Assembly (NCBI GenBank): GCA_052143535.1
Contig: JBKQSS010000047.1
Span: forward strand, 40,764 to 104,763
Length of the DNA stretch: 64,000 nucleotides
Reading direction: 5' to 3'
From: JADGRA01 sp052143535
GTDB taxonomy: Bacteria; Myxococcota; Myxococcia; Myxococcales; Myxococcaceae
Part shown: piece after piece, positions 37,488-47,162 of the stretch
Layout: every line of letters starts with the position of its first letter
Position numbering within the stretch: the stretch's first letter is position 1
Made by a program: the position numbers and the translations under genes
The notes under the pieces: generated by a model
What the model saw: the letters and a program-made list of their open reading frames with translations, nothing else
Told to the model about the DNA's origin: nothing
Database searches by the model: none

Positions 37488-39722
37488 CTACTGCGCGTAA
37501 CGCTTGCGGGTGAGGAAGAGGATGGCCTCCCTGGCGCAGGCGTCGCAGTACCCGAAGCGGTCCCGCATCGCCCCGAGGGTGGCATCCACCGCCTGCAGCT
37601 CCCGGGTACTGAGGGCCGCACGCTCATCCGAGAGGGCGCGGAGGAGGTTCTCGCTGTTGCGGCTCAGCGCCTTCTTGCGCTCCTCGAAGAAGTAGGCCCG
37701 CAGCCGTCGGAAGAGGTCCGGGAAAATTCGCGGATAGGCCATCGGCCCCTCGGGGTTCTCCAACTTGTGGGCGCCGACTTGTGCGATGAGGCCCCGCCGG
37801 AACTCGCCCGAGTCGTCCCCCCGCGGCATGACGATGGACTCCATCTCCGCCATCCGCTTCTCGTCCGGGCGCTCCATGTCGCCGGTGATTCGGTTGCGCA
37901 TCTTCTCGTTTTTCACCCAGTGGCTCACGTGCTGGATGTAGCGCTCGAAGAGGTCGACGTACTGGCCCTCGGAGACGAGTCCCATCGATTCGCGCACCTC
38001 GGCGTCGACCGCCTCGAGGTACTCGAGCTCGACGGCGCGCACAAATTCCTCGTGGTCGTGGTAGCCCTCCACCACCTCCTCCTGGAGGAATTCGTAAACG
38101 CTTTTGTCCTGGCACAGGGCGAGGAGCTCGTCGAGCACTGCCAGCGCGCTCAGGCAGCGGTACTCGGGGTTTTGCGCGGCGTTGAAGAGCGCCGTTTTAA
38201 TTTCGCGAGCACTGGCACCGGTTCGCCCCTCGTAATTCGGGTAGGCCTCTGACTCCTCGTAGAGCCCCGCCAGCTGCTGCCGGAGCTCCTTGGCCTGGCC
38301 GAGACTGAGCCGGTCGGGCGGCGTGCCCTCCTGGTAGAGGTGCAGCTTCTCCACCGGCGTCAGCTGGTCAATCACCTCCCGCACCCCCTCCGGGTAGTGC
38401 TCGACCACCGGCTTCTTCAGCCGGGTGAGCACCGCCCACATCGCGGCGACCGCAGTGGCGTGGGGGGCGATGTGCTTGCCCACCGTCACCGGCGTCACTT
38501 GCGCGTCGTAGACCTCCTGCTCCACCTTCCAGCGGCGCAAATAGGGGACCCGCACCAGCTCGATGCGGCCCTTGAAGGAGGCGAAGTCCGGGAGCTCCTT
38601 GAAGGCGGTGAGGTGCTTCTCGTTGCTCGAGGCGAGCAACACCTCGTCCAGCTGTAGGACGAAATGCTCCATCGGCACCTCGCCGGTTTCGCTGAAACCC
38701 AGAAGGTACTTGAAGGCCTCCAGTGGCCGCTTCAGCAGGTCGGCGTACTCGATGAGGCCGCGATTGGCATTCACCAGCGGCCCCTGGGGCTCAAACAGGA
38801 CGACGTTATGAAGCGATGCCGGCAGGTGCGTCTGGCTGCGGTCGGCTGTCACCTGGTGGTAGCTCGCATCGGCCGACAGCTGGGGCTCCACCGTCACCGC
38901 CCCCACCAGGTAGTGCCGCGAGAGGTAGAAACGCTCGACTTGGACGTGGCGGAGGACCTTGAAGTAGTCGCCTCCGCTGGCGGCGAGGAGCGCGCCATAC
39001 ACCCGGCGGCATTTGTGGCACAGCTCCCCTTCCAGCACGTACTCGGACAGCAGCAAGTCTGTCTTCCCGTCGGCCCCCGACTGGAGCGCTTGCTCCAGGA
39101 GCCGTCGGCGTTCCGGCCTGGGGAGCAGGAACAGGGGGTGGTCGCGCAGCTCGCAAGCCATCCGCACGTCCACCTGTTCCGAGTCGAGGTGGGCCCAGGA
39201 GGCGAGCTCGCCACCCTCTCCGGGCCGCTCCCCAAAACCGATGTTGCCTTTGACCAGCTTGTCGCTCGGAAATACCCAAGCCAGCCGGTAGAGGGCGCCG
39301 TCCGACTCGCGCGAGTAGCGCTCGAGGCCGCGCTTGAGCGATTCGACCAGGCTCGATTTGGCCGAGCCGTTCGGCCCGTGCAAGAGGATGAGCTTGTTGA
39401 CTCGGCCGGTGCGGGCGAAGTTGCCCACCAGCCGGTAGATGGCGTTTTGCACCTCCTCCTGGCCGGCCACCCTCCCCTGACGTTCACCCTCGGTGATGTC
39501 GAAAATTTTGAAGCGCCGGACGTTGCCAGTGGGGTGCGGCACCACCGCCGAGCCAAAAAAATCCATCGTGTCGCGGAGGTACTGCGCAGCGTTGCGCGCC
39601 TGAGAGCGCGGCCGCTGCACCACCAGCTCGATGTACTCCTCGTAGGAGAGCAGCGTGCGGTTCTGCACGAAGTCGCGGCTGACCTCTTTCCCAACCGACT
39701 CGAGGCATTCCTTGGCGTTCAC
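37488..39722 (-). CDS. prkA: PrkA-family serine protein kinase
   Basis: A 744-residue PrkA. The N-terminus with YEEYIELV and the AAA-type core with LLHGPNGSAKSSLVE (residues 113-127, Lys122) are characteristic, as are MEHFVLQLDEVLLASSNE and the C-terminal kinase-like region with RNRITGD. It is longer than the roughly 630-690 residue proteins I know. Two CxxC pairs are visible: CHKC at about 246 and YCDAC near the C-terminus. PrkA/YeaG proteins act in stationary-phase and starvation responses. The usual partners YeaH and SpoVR (YcgB) are not adjacent. It is divergent from the Hsp70 gene. Confidence 0.93.
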   Translation of the reverse strand: MNAKECLESVGKEVSRDFVQNRTLLSYEEYIELVVQRPRSQARNAAQYLRDTMDFFGSAVVPHPTGNVRRFKIFDITEGERQGRVAGQEEVQNAIYRLVGNFARTGRVNKLILLHGPNGSAKSSLVESLKRGLERYSRESDGALYRLAWVFPSDKLVKGNIGFGERPGEGGELASWAHLDSEQVDVRMACELRDHPLFLLPRPERRRLLEQALQSGADGKTDLLLSEYVLEGELCHKCRRVYGALLAASGGDYFKVLRHVQVERFYLSRHYLVGAVTVEPQLSADASYHQVTADRSQTHLPASLHNVVLFEPQGPLVNANRGLIEYADLLKRPLEAFKYLLGFSETGEVPMEHFVLQLDEVLLASSNEKHLTAFKELPDFASFKGRIELVRVPYLRRWKVEQEVYDAQVTPVTVGKHIAPHATAVAAMWAVLTRLKKPVVEHYPEGVREVIDQLTPVEKLHLYQEGTPPDRLSLGQAKELRQQLAGLYEESEAYPNYEGRTGASAREIKTALFNAAQNPEYRCLSALAVLDELLALCQDKSVYEFLQEEVVEGYHDHEEFVRAVELEYLEAVDAEVRESMGLVSEGQYVDLFERYIQHVSHWVKNEKMRNRITGDMERPDEKRMAEMESIVMPRGDDSGEFRRGLIAQVGAHKLENPEGPMAYPRIFPDLFRRLRAYFFEERKKALSRNSENLLRALSDERAALSTRELQAVDATLGAMRDRFGYCDACAREAILFLTRKRYAQ

Positions 39723-39907
39723 CCTGGTCCCCTGTCCTACCGATGCCGACAGTCTCGCCTGCGGTACCCCCTACCCGGAAGCCCCGCTCCCCTTTCTTTG
39801 GAGACGAGGGTGTGAAACGGGCGGGAGAGGGATTTTCGGCTAACCTTGCGGGCAGATGGCCGTGGCCAATGCTGGTGGCCCCCAACGGAGACTCCTCGGT
39901 TCCACTG

Positions 39908-41428
39908 ATGCAGAAGGACCCCATCATCGGCATTGACCTCGGCACCACGAATTCCTGTGCCGCGGTAGCAGCCGAGGACGGCTCGGTGAAGCTCATCCCC
40001 TACAAGGGGGGCGACTACACCGTGCCCTCCATCTTCGCCGTCGATGACAAGGGCAACGAGCTCATCGGCCACGAGGCGAAGCGTCAGTGGCAGCTGAACC
40101 CGCGCAATACCGTCTACGGCGCCAAGCGGTTGGTCGGCCGCAGCTACAAGAGCGACGTGGTGGACACCATGCGCAAGGTGGTGGGCTACTCGGTCAAGCC
40201 CGGCGACCAGAACGACGTGGTCATCGACGTCGCCCATCGCGAGTACAGCCTGCAAGAGGTGTCGGCCCGCATCCTCAACAAAATCCGCGACGTGGCCTCC
40301 AACCACCTGCGAACCCCCGTGAAGCGCGCGGTGGTCACCGTCCCCGCCTACTTCAACGACCGTCAGCGTCAGACCGTCAAGGACGCCGGAAAACTCATCG
40401 ACCTGGAAGTGGTCCGCATCATCAACGAGCCCACCGCGGCCGCGCTGGCCTACGGCGTCGGAAAGAATTTGCGCGAGACGGTCGTCATTTACGACTTGGG
40501 CGGCGGCACCTTCGACGTCAGCATCATCGAGATTCGTGACCGGGTTTTTGAGGTGAAGGCCACCGGAGGCGACATTTTTCTCGGCGGCATCGACTTCGAC
40601 AACGCCGTCATCCACTACGTGCTCAGTGACTTTGCGGAGAAGACGGGCATCGACTTGTCGGCGGACCCGGTCGCCATGCAGCGCATCAAGGACTTGGCCG
40701 AGCGGACGAAGTGCGACCTCTCCACCCGAGGGGAAGCTCCCTTCAACATCCCCTTCATCACCATGACTGCGCAGGGTCAGCCGCTCAACATCGAGCTCAA
40801 ATTCACCCGAGCCCTTCTGGAGGAGCTCACCAGCTCGCTGGTCGACCGCACCCTTCAGATTGTGGCCCGGGTGCTGGTGGACTCCGGCGTGTCCACCAAA
40901 GCTGTGGACGAGGTGATGCTGGTCGGCGGTCAGACCCGGATGCCGGTGGTGCAACAGCGTCTCACTCGCTTCTTTGGGAAGGCGCCCTCCAAGGGCGTCC
41001 ACCCCGACGAAGCCGTCGCCATCGGTGCCGCCCTGTACGCCCATTCGCTGGAGGACGACACCAACCTCAAGCTTCAGCTTTTGGACGTCATCCCAATGGC
41101 AATTGGCCTGGAGAAGGCGGGTGGGGCATTTCACGTCGTCTTCGCCCGCAACGCGGCCATCCCCAACGCCAAACAGCTCCGGGCCACCACCAGCTTCGAC
41201 CAGCAGACCGAGCTCGCGGTGCGCATCTTCCAAGGAGACCACGAACAGGTGGGGCACAACGAGCTGCTGGGGGAATTCACCTTTTCCGGCATCCGTCCGG
41301 CGCCGGCCGGAGAAGTCCAGGTCGAAATTACTTTCGACGTGAACATTGAGGGAATTCTCCACATGCGCGCCCACGACCCGGCCACGGGTCGCGAGATGAA
41401 GACATCGGTGCGAGTCACCCAGTCCTAA
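39908..41428 (+). CDS. Short Hsp70 (DnaK-like) chaperone
   Basis: A 506-residue Hsp70. The ATPase domain is complete: IGIDLGTTNS, VVTVPAYFNDRQRQ, IINEPTAAALAYG, YDLGGGTFDVSII and MLVGGQTRMP. The substrate-binding beta domain is present, but the protein ends at VTQS, so the helical lid and the DnaK C-terminal tail (about 100-130 residues) are missing. No grpE or dnaJ is adjacent, so this is a specialised paralogue, not the main DnaK. Myxococcus has extra DnaK homologues (SglK, StkA) tied to social motility and exopolysaccharide; whether this is one of them needs alignment. ATG 39908 is chosen because the family motif follows directly; ATG 39869 is also possible. Confidence 0.9.
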   Translation: MQKDPIIGIDLGTTNSCAAVAAEDGSVKLIPYKGGDYTVPSIFAVDDKGNELIGHEAKRQWQLNPRNTVYGAKRLVGRSYKSDVVDTMRKVVGYSVKPGDQNDVVIDVAHREYSLQEVSARILNKIRDVASNHLRTPVKRAVVTVPAYFNDRQRQTVKDAGKLIDLEVVRIINEPTAAALAYGVGKNLRETVVIYDLGGGTFDVSIIEIRDRVFEVKATGGDIFLGGIDFDNAVIHYVLSDFAEKTGIDLSADPVAMQRIKDLAERTKCDLSTRGEAPFNIPFITMTAQGQPLNIELKFTRALLEELTSSLVDRTLQIVARVLVDSGVSTKAVDEVMLVGGQTRMPVVQQRLTRFFGKAPSKGVHPDEAVAIGAALYAHSLEDDTNLKLQLLDVIPMAIGLEKAGGAFHVVFARNAAIPNAKQLRATTSFDQQTELAVRIFQGDHEQVGHNELLGEFTFSGIRPAPAGEVQVEITFDVNIEGILHMRAHDPATGREMKTSVRVTQS

Positions 41429-41601
41429 AAGGCTCTCCCCCAAAGGGCTCGTCGTCCCGTTGCCCAACGCCAAAGAAGAGCGACTGGCAAAGGCACGCCC
41501 TAAGGACCGCGCTCGGCAGCGTCCTCGCCGTCAGCTCACCGAAGCGACGCTGGCCCCTTGAAGCCACTGCCGGCCACGGCCGCCAACGCATACGACCGGA
41601 C

Positions 41602-42882
<1,281 letters not shown>

Positions 42883-43029
42883 CGACCGACCTCCAACCGG
42901 AGAGCTAACCGCGACTCTCCCCTTCGGACAACCCTAGTACAGCCCGGGACGCCGTCAGCCCCGGAGACGCTCATATCCGACTATATGCGCCCTGCACGGC
43001 GCGTCGACCCCCTTGCTGACAAGAGGAGA

Positions 43030-43077
43030 CCCCCAAAAAGGAGGGGGCTTTTCCAAGGGGCCAACCCATCCCCTTGG
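43030..43077 (-). terminator. Hairpin cluster after the AgmX-like operon
   Basis: Just beyond the stop of the 195-residue gene, 43053-43077 forms a perfect 8-base stem (CCAAGGGG / CCCCTTGG) with a 9-base loop. A second 5-base C/G stem (43030-43047) encloses a T-rich loop on the minus strand. There is no clean T-tract after the first stem, so termination strength is unclear. Confidence 0.35.
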
Positions 43078-43105
43078 GGGGGGGTGAGGGCCGACGTCGC
43101 TCGAC

Positions 43106-43693
43106 TCAGCGCGTCTCCGCCAGCGACTCGAGCTCGTCGGCCAGTGCCTGGGCGGTCCGCTTCGCGGCCGCCGGCACCTGGGTGCTGGCGCGCAGCTCGG
43201 TCGCCAACCGGCGCGCAGTGCGGGCGAAACGCAGCAGCTGGGAGTGGGCGTTGTGCGCTCGCTCCGGGGCCGGAAAGCGCTCGGTCAGCTCACGGCGGAG
43301 CTCGGACGGAGTCCGGCCCGGGTCCCAGATGGTGTCGCGGACCCGGGCGTAGTCGCCCTCAGTCAGCTGCCCCCGCTCCTCGGCCTCGGCCAGGACGGTG
43401 ACAACTTCGAAAGGCGGCGCGCGCTCCGATGTCTCCGGCGCTTCGCGCTCGTGGCGCTTCAAGAAGCCGTAGCTGCGGAGCAGCTTTTCAGCGGTGGCGC
43501 GGCGGATGTGGAGCTCGCCCGTGCAGTACGCCTCAAAGGAGACGAAGCCCCAGCGCTGCCAGGCGTCGCTCGAGCGCACCTGGGACAAGAGCCGGCCGAG
43601 TTCGAACCAAGAGGACTTGAAGCGCCGGGCGGCAGAGGCCACCGTGGCGCGGAGGCCGGTCCCGTCCTCGGAGGCTGTGGTCGCGCTGCTCAC
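43106..43693 (-). CDS. Unknown helical protein, possibly DNA-binding
   Basis: A 195-residue, mostly helical protein of no family I can name. Residues about 20-75 (SSWFELGRLLSQVRS, then WGFVSFEAYCTGELHI and TAEKLLRSYGFLKRHE) look like a helical DNA-binding or adaptor domain. The C-terminal third is rich in Arg and Ala helices. GTG 43693 overlaps the stop of the AgmX-like gene by 4 bases (GTGA), so the pair is probably translated together. The frame is open upstream to 43828 but that lies in the neighbour's coding region. Confidence 0.7.
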   Translation of the reverse strand: MSSATTASEDGTGLRATVASAARRFKSSWFELGRLLSQVRSSDAWQRWGFVSFEAYCTGELHIRRATAEKLLRSYGFLKRHEREAPETSERAPPFEVVTVLAEAEERGQLTEGDYARVRDTIWDPGRTPSELRRELTERFPAPERAHNAHSQLLRFARTARRLATELRASTQVPAAAKRTAQALADELESLAETR

Positions 43694-44568
43694 CCGGTGC
43701 GACCGACGGTGAAAGAGAGACCGACGTTGGCCCGTTCCCCCTCGTAGGGGCGGAAAGGCCACTTCTGAAGCTCTCGCAACAGACAGTCCGGCAGTGGCCC
43801 CTCCTGGTACTGAGCGTGGTCCACCCACACCTTGGTGACGTGGCCGTCGTTCCCGATGGTGAATTCAACAGGAATGCGCGCGCTCAACCCGGGAGCGCGC
43901 CGGGCCTCCTCGGCAAAGCACGGGTAAAGCGCTCGCTGTTTCTGCGCCACCACCGCCATGATGGCCGCTCGGTCGAACTGCGGCGCGGTGGCCAAGCCAT
44001 CTGCGTCGGGCTCTGTTGGCTGGCCCGCGCCGCGCGCTCCTCCATGAGGCGCCGGGCCGGCGGCCGCTTTTGAGCGGCCCGAGCCAGCGGCGTGGTCCAA
44101 CGGGTAAGCCACCAAGTCCTCGTCCCGGCCTCGGGCCCGGGCCAGGGTGATGGTTGGCGCTTCGACCGAGATGGTGGCCTCTCCGTTCTCGTTGCGCCAC
44201 GGGTTGTGGACGGCCAGGTAGCGCGCCCCGGCCCAGGCTCCGGCAGCGCCCACCGCGGCGATGCCGGCCACCACCACCAAACGGGCGTTGCGAACCTTGC
44301 GAGCCCGTCCGCGAACCTGGCGGTCCATGGCGTCCACCCGCCACTTGGCTTGCGCCTTGGCCAGCACCAGCCGCAGCGCGTCGGTCTCTGAGATGCGCCG
44401 GAAGTGGTGGGTCCCCACCAGCGTCACCTCGGTTTGGCCGTCCAGCGCGCCGTCGTAAAGGCGCTTCACCAGCTCCGGGCCACTGACTGGCCCCAGCACC
44501 AGGCCTCCCTGGCGGTACAACCAGTCACCGCTCAGCGGTGCCTCGACTTCCTTGGGCGGTGAACTCAT
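43690..44568 (-). CDS. GYF-like / AgmX-PglI C-terminal domain protein
   Basis: A 292-residue predicted single-pass membrane protein. Residues 15-60 (WLYRQGGLVLGPVSGPELV) resemble a GYF_2 domain. A membrane segment follows at about 93-115 (LVVVAGIAAVGAAGAWAGA). The C-terminal 100 residues (ALYPCFAEEARRAPGLSARIPVEFTIGNDG to WPFRPYEG) match the TonB-like AgmX/PglI C-terminal type found in myxobacterial gliding-related proteins. ATG 44568 is preferred; GTG 44646 would add 26 residues. It is divergent from truA and coupled to the next gene. Confidence 0.78.
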   Translation of the reverse strand: MSSPPKEVEAPLSGDWLYRQGGLVLGPVSGPELVKRLYDGALDGQTEVTLVGTHHFRRISETDALRLVLAKAQAKWRVDAMDRQVRGRARKVRNARLVVVAGIAAVGAAGAWAGARYLAVHNPWRNENGEATISVEAPTITLARARGRDEDLVAYPLDHAAGSGRSKAAAGPAPHGGARGAGQPTEPDADGLATAPQFDRAAIMAVVAQKQRALYPCFAEEARRAPGLSARIPVEFTIGNDGHVTKVWVDHAQYQEGPLPDCLLRELQKWPFRPYEGERANVGLSFTVGRTG

Positions 44569-44676
44569 GGGGCAGAGCCGAAGCGCTTCGGTGCTATTGT
44601 AGGGCGCCTCGGCCGCTGCGGGGAACGAGTCTTGCGTCTCTGACACGCGCAGAGGCCGTCCGTCCTCGAGGGCTCC

Positions 44677-45495
44677 TTGCCTTCACAACGCGCCGTACTC
44701 TGGTTGTGGTACCGGGGGACGCACTTTCGCGGCTGGCAGCGCCAGGCCCAGGGCCCCACCGTCCAGCAAGCCGTGGAAGCGCAACTTCGGGCCCTGGGCA
44801 TCCAAGGGGGCCTGGCTGCGGCCGGGCGCACCGACCGCGGCGTGCATGCGCGGCAGCAACTGGCGAGCCTCCGGGTGCCCCTCGGGAGGGACATCGAGGT
44901 GCTGGGCCGAAGCCTCGGCGGTGCTGAGTGGGGGTGCGCGGCCGCCGCGTTGGCCCCGCAGGGCTTTCACGCCCAATGGACGCCGAGTACCAAGGAGTAC
45001 CGCTACCGCCTCTCGACGGGGCCACCGCCGGCGGGCTGGGGGGCCTACGCCTGGGACCTCTTGAGCGAGCTGCGACTGGAGGGCGCCGCCATCGACGTAG
45101 AAGCGCTCGGCGACGTCCTGGTGGGGGCCACCGGGACGCGGGACTTTTTCGCCTTCCACGCCGCGTCCAGCATTCGCCGCCTGCGGACACTGAGCCGGGT
45201 GGAGCTGCATCGCGACGCACCAGTGCCGGGGCTTTGGGAGCTGCGGGTACAAGGCACAGGCTTCGGCCGCTACCAGGTTCGGGCGCTGGTGGGCGGGGCC
45301 GCCTTGGTGGCCTCCGGAAGACTGCCGCTGGAGGCCTGGGCTGCCGCCCTCGAGGAGGCGACGGCCTTCTCCGGCCTGCTCGCCCCGCCTCAGGGCCTCG
45401 TCCTCTGGGCGGTGCACTCTGGAGGGCTTGGGCCCTTCGACGCCACAGGCAGCGCGAGGCTGCCGACGGGGCCGCCCTTCGAGACGTCGCCCTAG
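44677..45495 (+). CDS. truA: tRNA pseudouridine(38-40) synthase TruA
   Basis: TruA, 272 residues. The catalytic Asp53 lies in AAGRTDRGVHA. YRGTHFRGWQRQ at the N-terminus and the TKEYRYRL, GTRDFFAF and GTGFGRYQVRALVG segments are typical. The TTG start at 44677 has a GAGGG just upstream; no ATG lies ahead of the first motif. The last 25 residues after LWAVHSG are an extra low-complexity tail. It is convergent with the ribbon-helix-helix gene, overlapping it by 4 bases. Confidence 0.93.
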   Translation: MPSQRAVLWLWYRGTHFRGWQRQAQGPTVQQAVEAQLRALGIQGGLAAAGRTDRGVHARQQLASLRVPLGRDIEVLGRSLGGAEWGCAAAALAPQGFHAQWTPSTKEYRYRLSTGPPPAGWGAYAWDLLSELRLEGAAIDVEALGDVLVGATGTRDFFAFHAASSIRRLRTLSRVELHRDAPVPGLWELRVQGTGFGRYQVRALVGGAALVASGRLPLEAWAAALEEATAFSGLLAPPQGLVLWAVHSGGLGPFDATGSARLPTGPPFETSP

Positions 45496-45680
45496 TGGTG
45501 CTGCTCGCTCACCGAGGGTAGCTCGCTTGGCACGGAGTACTTGCTGAGGAGGTCGGCAATGGCCTCACGCAGGTACTCGCTTTGGCGAATGCGGGACGTG
45601 CGCGACAACGCCTTGAGGGCCTCCAACCGCTCCTTCGTCAGCCGAAACACCACCGAAGTCAGCCGAGATTGTGTGGGCAT
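45492..45680 (-). CDS. Ribbon-helix-helix (CopG/Arc-type) DNA-binding protein
   Basis: A 62-residue protein with the ribbon-helix-helix layout: an N-terminal strand RLTSVVFRLTKERLEAL with alternating residues, then helices around IRQSEYLREAIADLLSKY. Such proteins are dimeric repressors, often autoregulated or antitoxins. No toxin gene sits next to it. A long inverted repeat overlaps its start codon (45680-45717), suggesting that it controls its own promoter. Confidence 0.82.
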   Translation of the reverse strand: MPTQSRLTSVVFRLTKERLEALKALSRTSRIRQSEYLREAIADLLSKYSVPSELPSVSEQHH

Positions 45681-45717
45681 GTGCGATTGACCCTACCTTT
45701 AACCACAAAATCGCACA
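45680..45717 (-). promoter_or_regulatory. Inverted-repeat operator overlapping the ribbon-helix-helix start
   Basis: TGTGCGATT (45680-45688) and AATCGCACA (45709-45717) are perfect 9-base inverted half-sites with a 20-base AT-rich spacer. On the minus strand TTGTGC and TAGGGT, 17 bases apart, could be weak promoter elements within it. The proximal half-site ends on the first base of the start codon. The stretch is far more AT-rich than its surroundings. This is the expected geometry for autoregulation by a small repressor. Confidence 0.55.
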
Positions 45718-45738
45718 ATAAAATGGGCCGTCAACCTT

Positions 45739-46278
45739 TCACTCAAAAATGTAGGTGCGGAATTGAAAGCCCCCCAGGGCGGACACGCCGTAGCGAATGC
45801 CCTGCCCGGCCGTCACCTCCGCCGCCACCTGGAGGAAGGCACCGGCCACCTGCGAAAAGTCCAGTTGCACCCCGAAGCCCAACCGCGGGCCAATGGTGAC
45901 AGCCGGCGTCACGTGCAGGACGCCCTCGACGGTGACAAACGTCTTCCACGTCTCTTCGCCGAAGTAGGCCCGAAGCCCACCGGAGAGGGCTACCGTGACG
46001 CGCGGCGTGCCGAAGGCGGTGGCCACCGCCAACGTCCACTCGTTGCCCTGCATCCCGAGCGGAAACGTCACTTCGCCTTGCACCAATGGCGCGGTGCCTG
46101 ACTCCTCGACGCCGGCACGCAGCACTGTCTCTTGGACGGCTACCCCGGAGCCTAGGATGAAGCCCAGGGCGCCCCGGTGGTCGAGCCTCGGTGCGTCCTC
46201 GGCCTGCTGCGCTTCCGCCCGGGCCGCCAGCCCGGCGCTCAACGTGGCAACCAGGGCCCAAAGCCCCGCACGGTTCAG
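45739..46278 (-). CDS. Small exported, outer-membrane-like protein (probable CTG start)
   Basis: A 179-residue protein of unknown function. It opens with a signal peptide (LNRAGLWALVATLSAGLAARAEAQ) and continues as alternating strands (VTVALSGGLRAYFG, VTIGPRLGFGVQLDF) ending in a terminal aromatic YIFE, as in small beta-barrels. No ATG, GTG or TTG in this frame precedes the signal peptide without running deep into larE. A CTG at 46278 sits exactly on the larE stop to form a CTGA overlap, which mimics the ATGA/GTGA overlaps seen elsewhere in the window. I place the start there. Confidence 0.68.
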   Translation of the reverse strand: MNRAGLWALVATLSAGLAARAEAQQAEDAPRLDHRGALGFILGSGVAVQETVLRAGVEESGTAPLVQGEVTFPLGMQGNEWTLAVATAFGTPRVTVALSGGLRAYFGEETWKTFVTVEGVLHVTPAVTIGPRLGFGVQLDFSQVAGAFLQVAAEVTAGQGIRYGVSALGGFQFRTYIFE

Positions 46279-47144
46279 GACGCGCCCGGCCGGATGCCCG
46301 CCGCCTCGTTGAGCCGGCCGGAGCGGAACGGCTCGAGGTCCAAAGCGACAAATTTGAAGCCGCGCGCCAGAAGCGCCGAATTCACCTGGGCGCGGAAACC
46401 AGAGTCGGCGAAGCGGGCCAACTCCTCCTGGGCCACCTCGAGGCGGGCCACCTCGCCGTGGTAGCGCACCCGGAAGGTGCGCAAGCCCAGTGCCCGCAGC
46501 TCGGACTCGGCCGAGCCGACTTGGACCAGACGCTCCTCCGTCACGGACGTCCCGTACGGAATTCGGGAGGCCAGACAGGGCATGGCCGGCTTGTCCCAAG
46601 TGGGAAGTCCGGCCGCCTGGCTGAGGGCGCGAATCTCGTCCTTGGTGAGCCCGGCCTCGGCCAGGGGAGAATGCACCCGGGCCTCCTCTGCCGCCCGGTG
46701 CCCCGGCCGGTGGTCGAGCCGGTCATCGGCGTTGAAGCCGTCCACCACCGCCGCGAGGCCAAGCTCAGCCCGGCTGCGCTCGCAGAGCGCGTACAGCTCC
46801 GACTTGCAGAAATAGCAGCGGTCGGTGGGGTTGCGCTGGTAGGCGGGGTTTTGCAGCTCGGCCGAGTCCACCAGCACGTGCTGAGCGCCGAGGAGCTGCG
46901 CCAGGCGGACTGCCTCCCGGCGCTCCTCGGGCGCGACGCTGGCCGAGATGGCGGTGAGGGCGACCGCACGCCGGCCGAGAACCTCCAGCGCGACCTGGAG
47001 CACAAAGGTGGAGTCCACCCCTCCCGAGAAAGCCACCAGTACCGAGCCGAGCTCGCCCATGGCGGCTCGCATCCGCGCGAGCTTCGGCGCCGCCGTGGCC
47101 GCTAGCGTGGCCAACCGCTCGGGCGCGAGCACGCTGGAAGCCAT
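46275..47144 (-). CDS. larE: LarE-family ATP-dependent sulfur transferase
   Basis: A 289-residue PP-loop protein. SGGVDS at residues 40-45 binds ATP; CYFCKSELY (Cys110, Cys113) and MPCLASRIPYG (Cys190) are LarE motifs. LarE supplies sulfur to the nickel-pincer nucleotide cofactor of lactate racemase. Single-cysteine LarE proteins sacrifice the Cys; forms with three cysteines carry a [4Fe-4S] cluster and can act catalytically, and this one has the three-cysteine set. larB and larC are not adjacent, so its acceptor may be different. It follows the APS-kinase-like gene by 18 bases. Confidence 0.88.
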   Translation of the reverse strand: MASSVLAPERLATLAATAAPKLARMRAAMGELGSVLVAFSGGVDSTFVLQVALEVLGRRAVALTAISASVAPEERREAVRLAQLLGAQHVLVDSAELQNPAYQRNPTDRCYFCKSELYALCERSRAELGLAAVVDGFNADDRLDHRPGHRAAEEARVHSPLAEAGLTKDEIRALSQAAGLPTWDKPAMPCLASRIPYGTSVTEERLVQVGSAESELRALGLRTFRVRYHGEVARLEVAQEELARFADSGFRAQVNSALLARGFKFVALDLEPFRSGRLNEAAGIRPGAS

Positions 47145-47162
47145 TCCGAGCCTCCCCGGCCC

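Noticed and set aside
41429..41601. Terminator between the convergent Hsp70 and clpX genes
   Set aside because: No stable stem with a T-tract could be found by eye in either direction.
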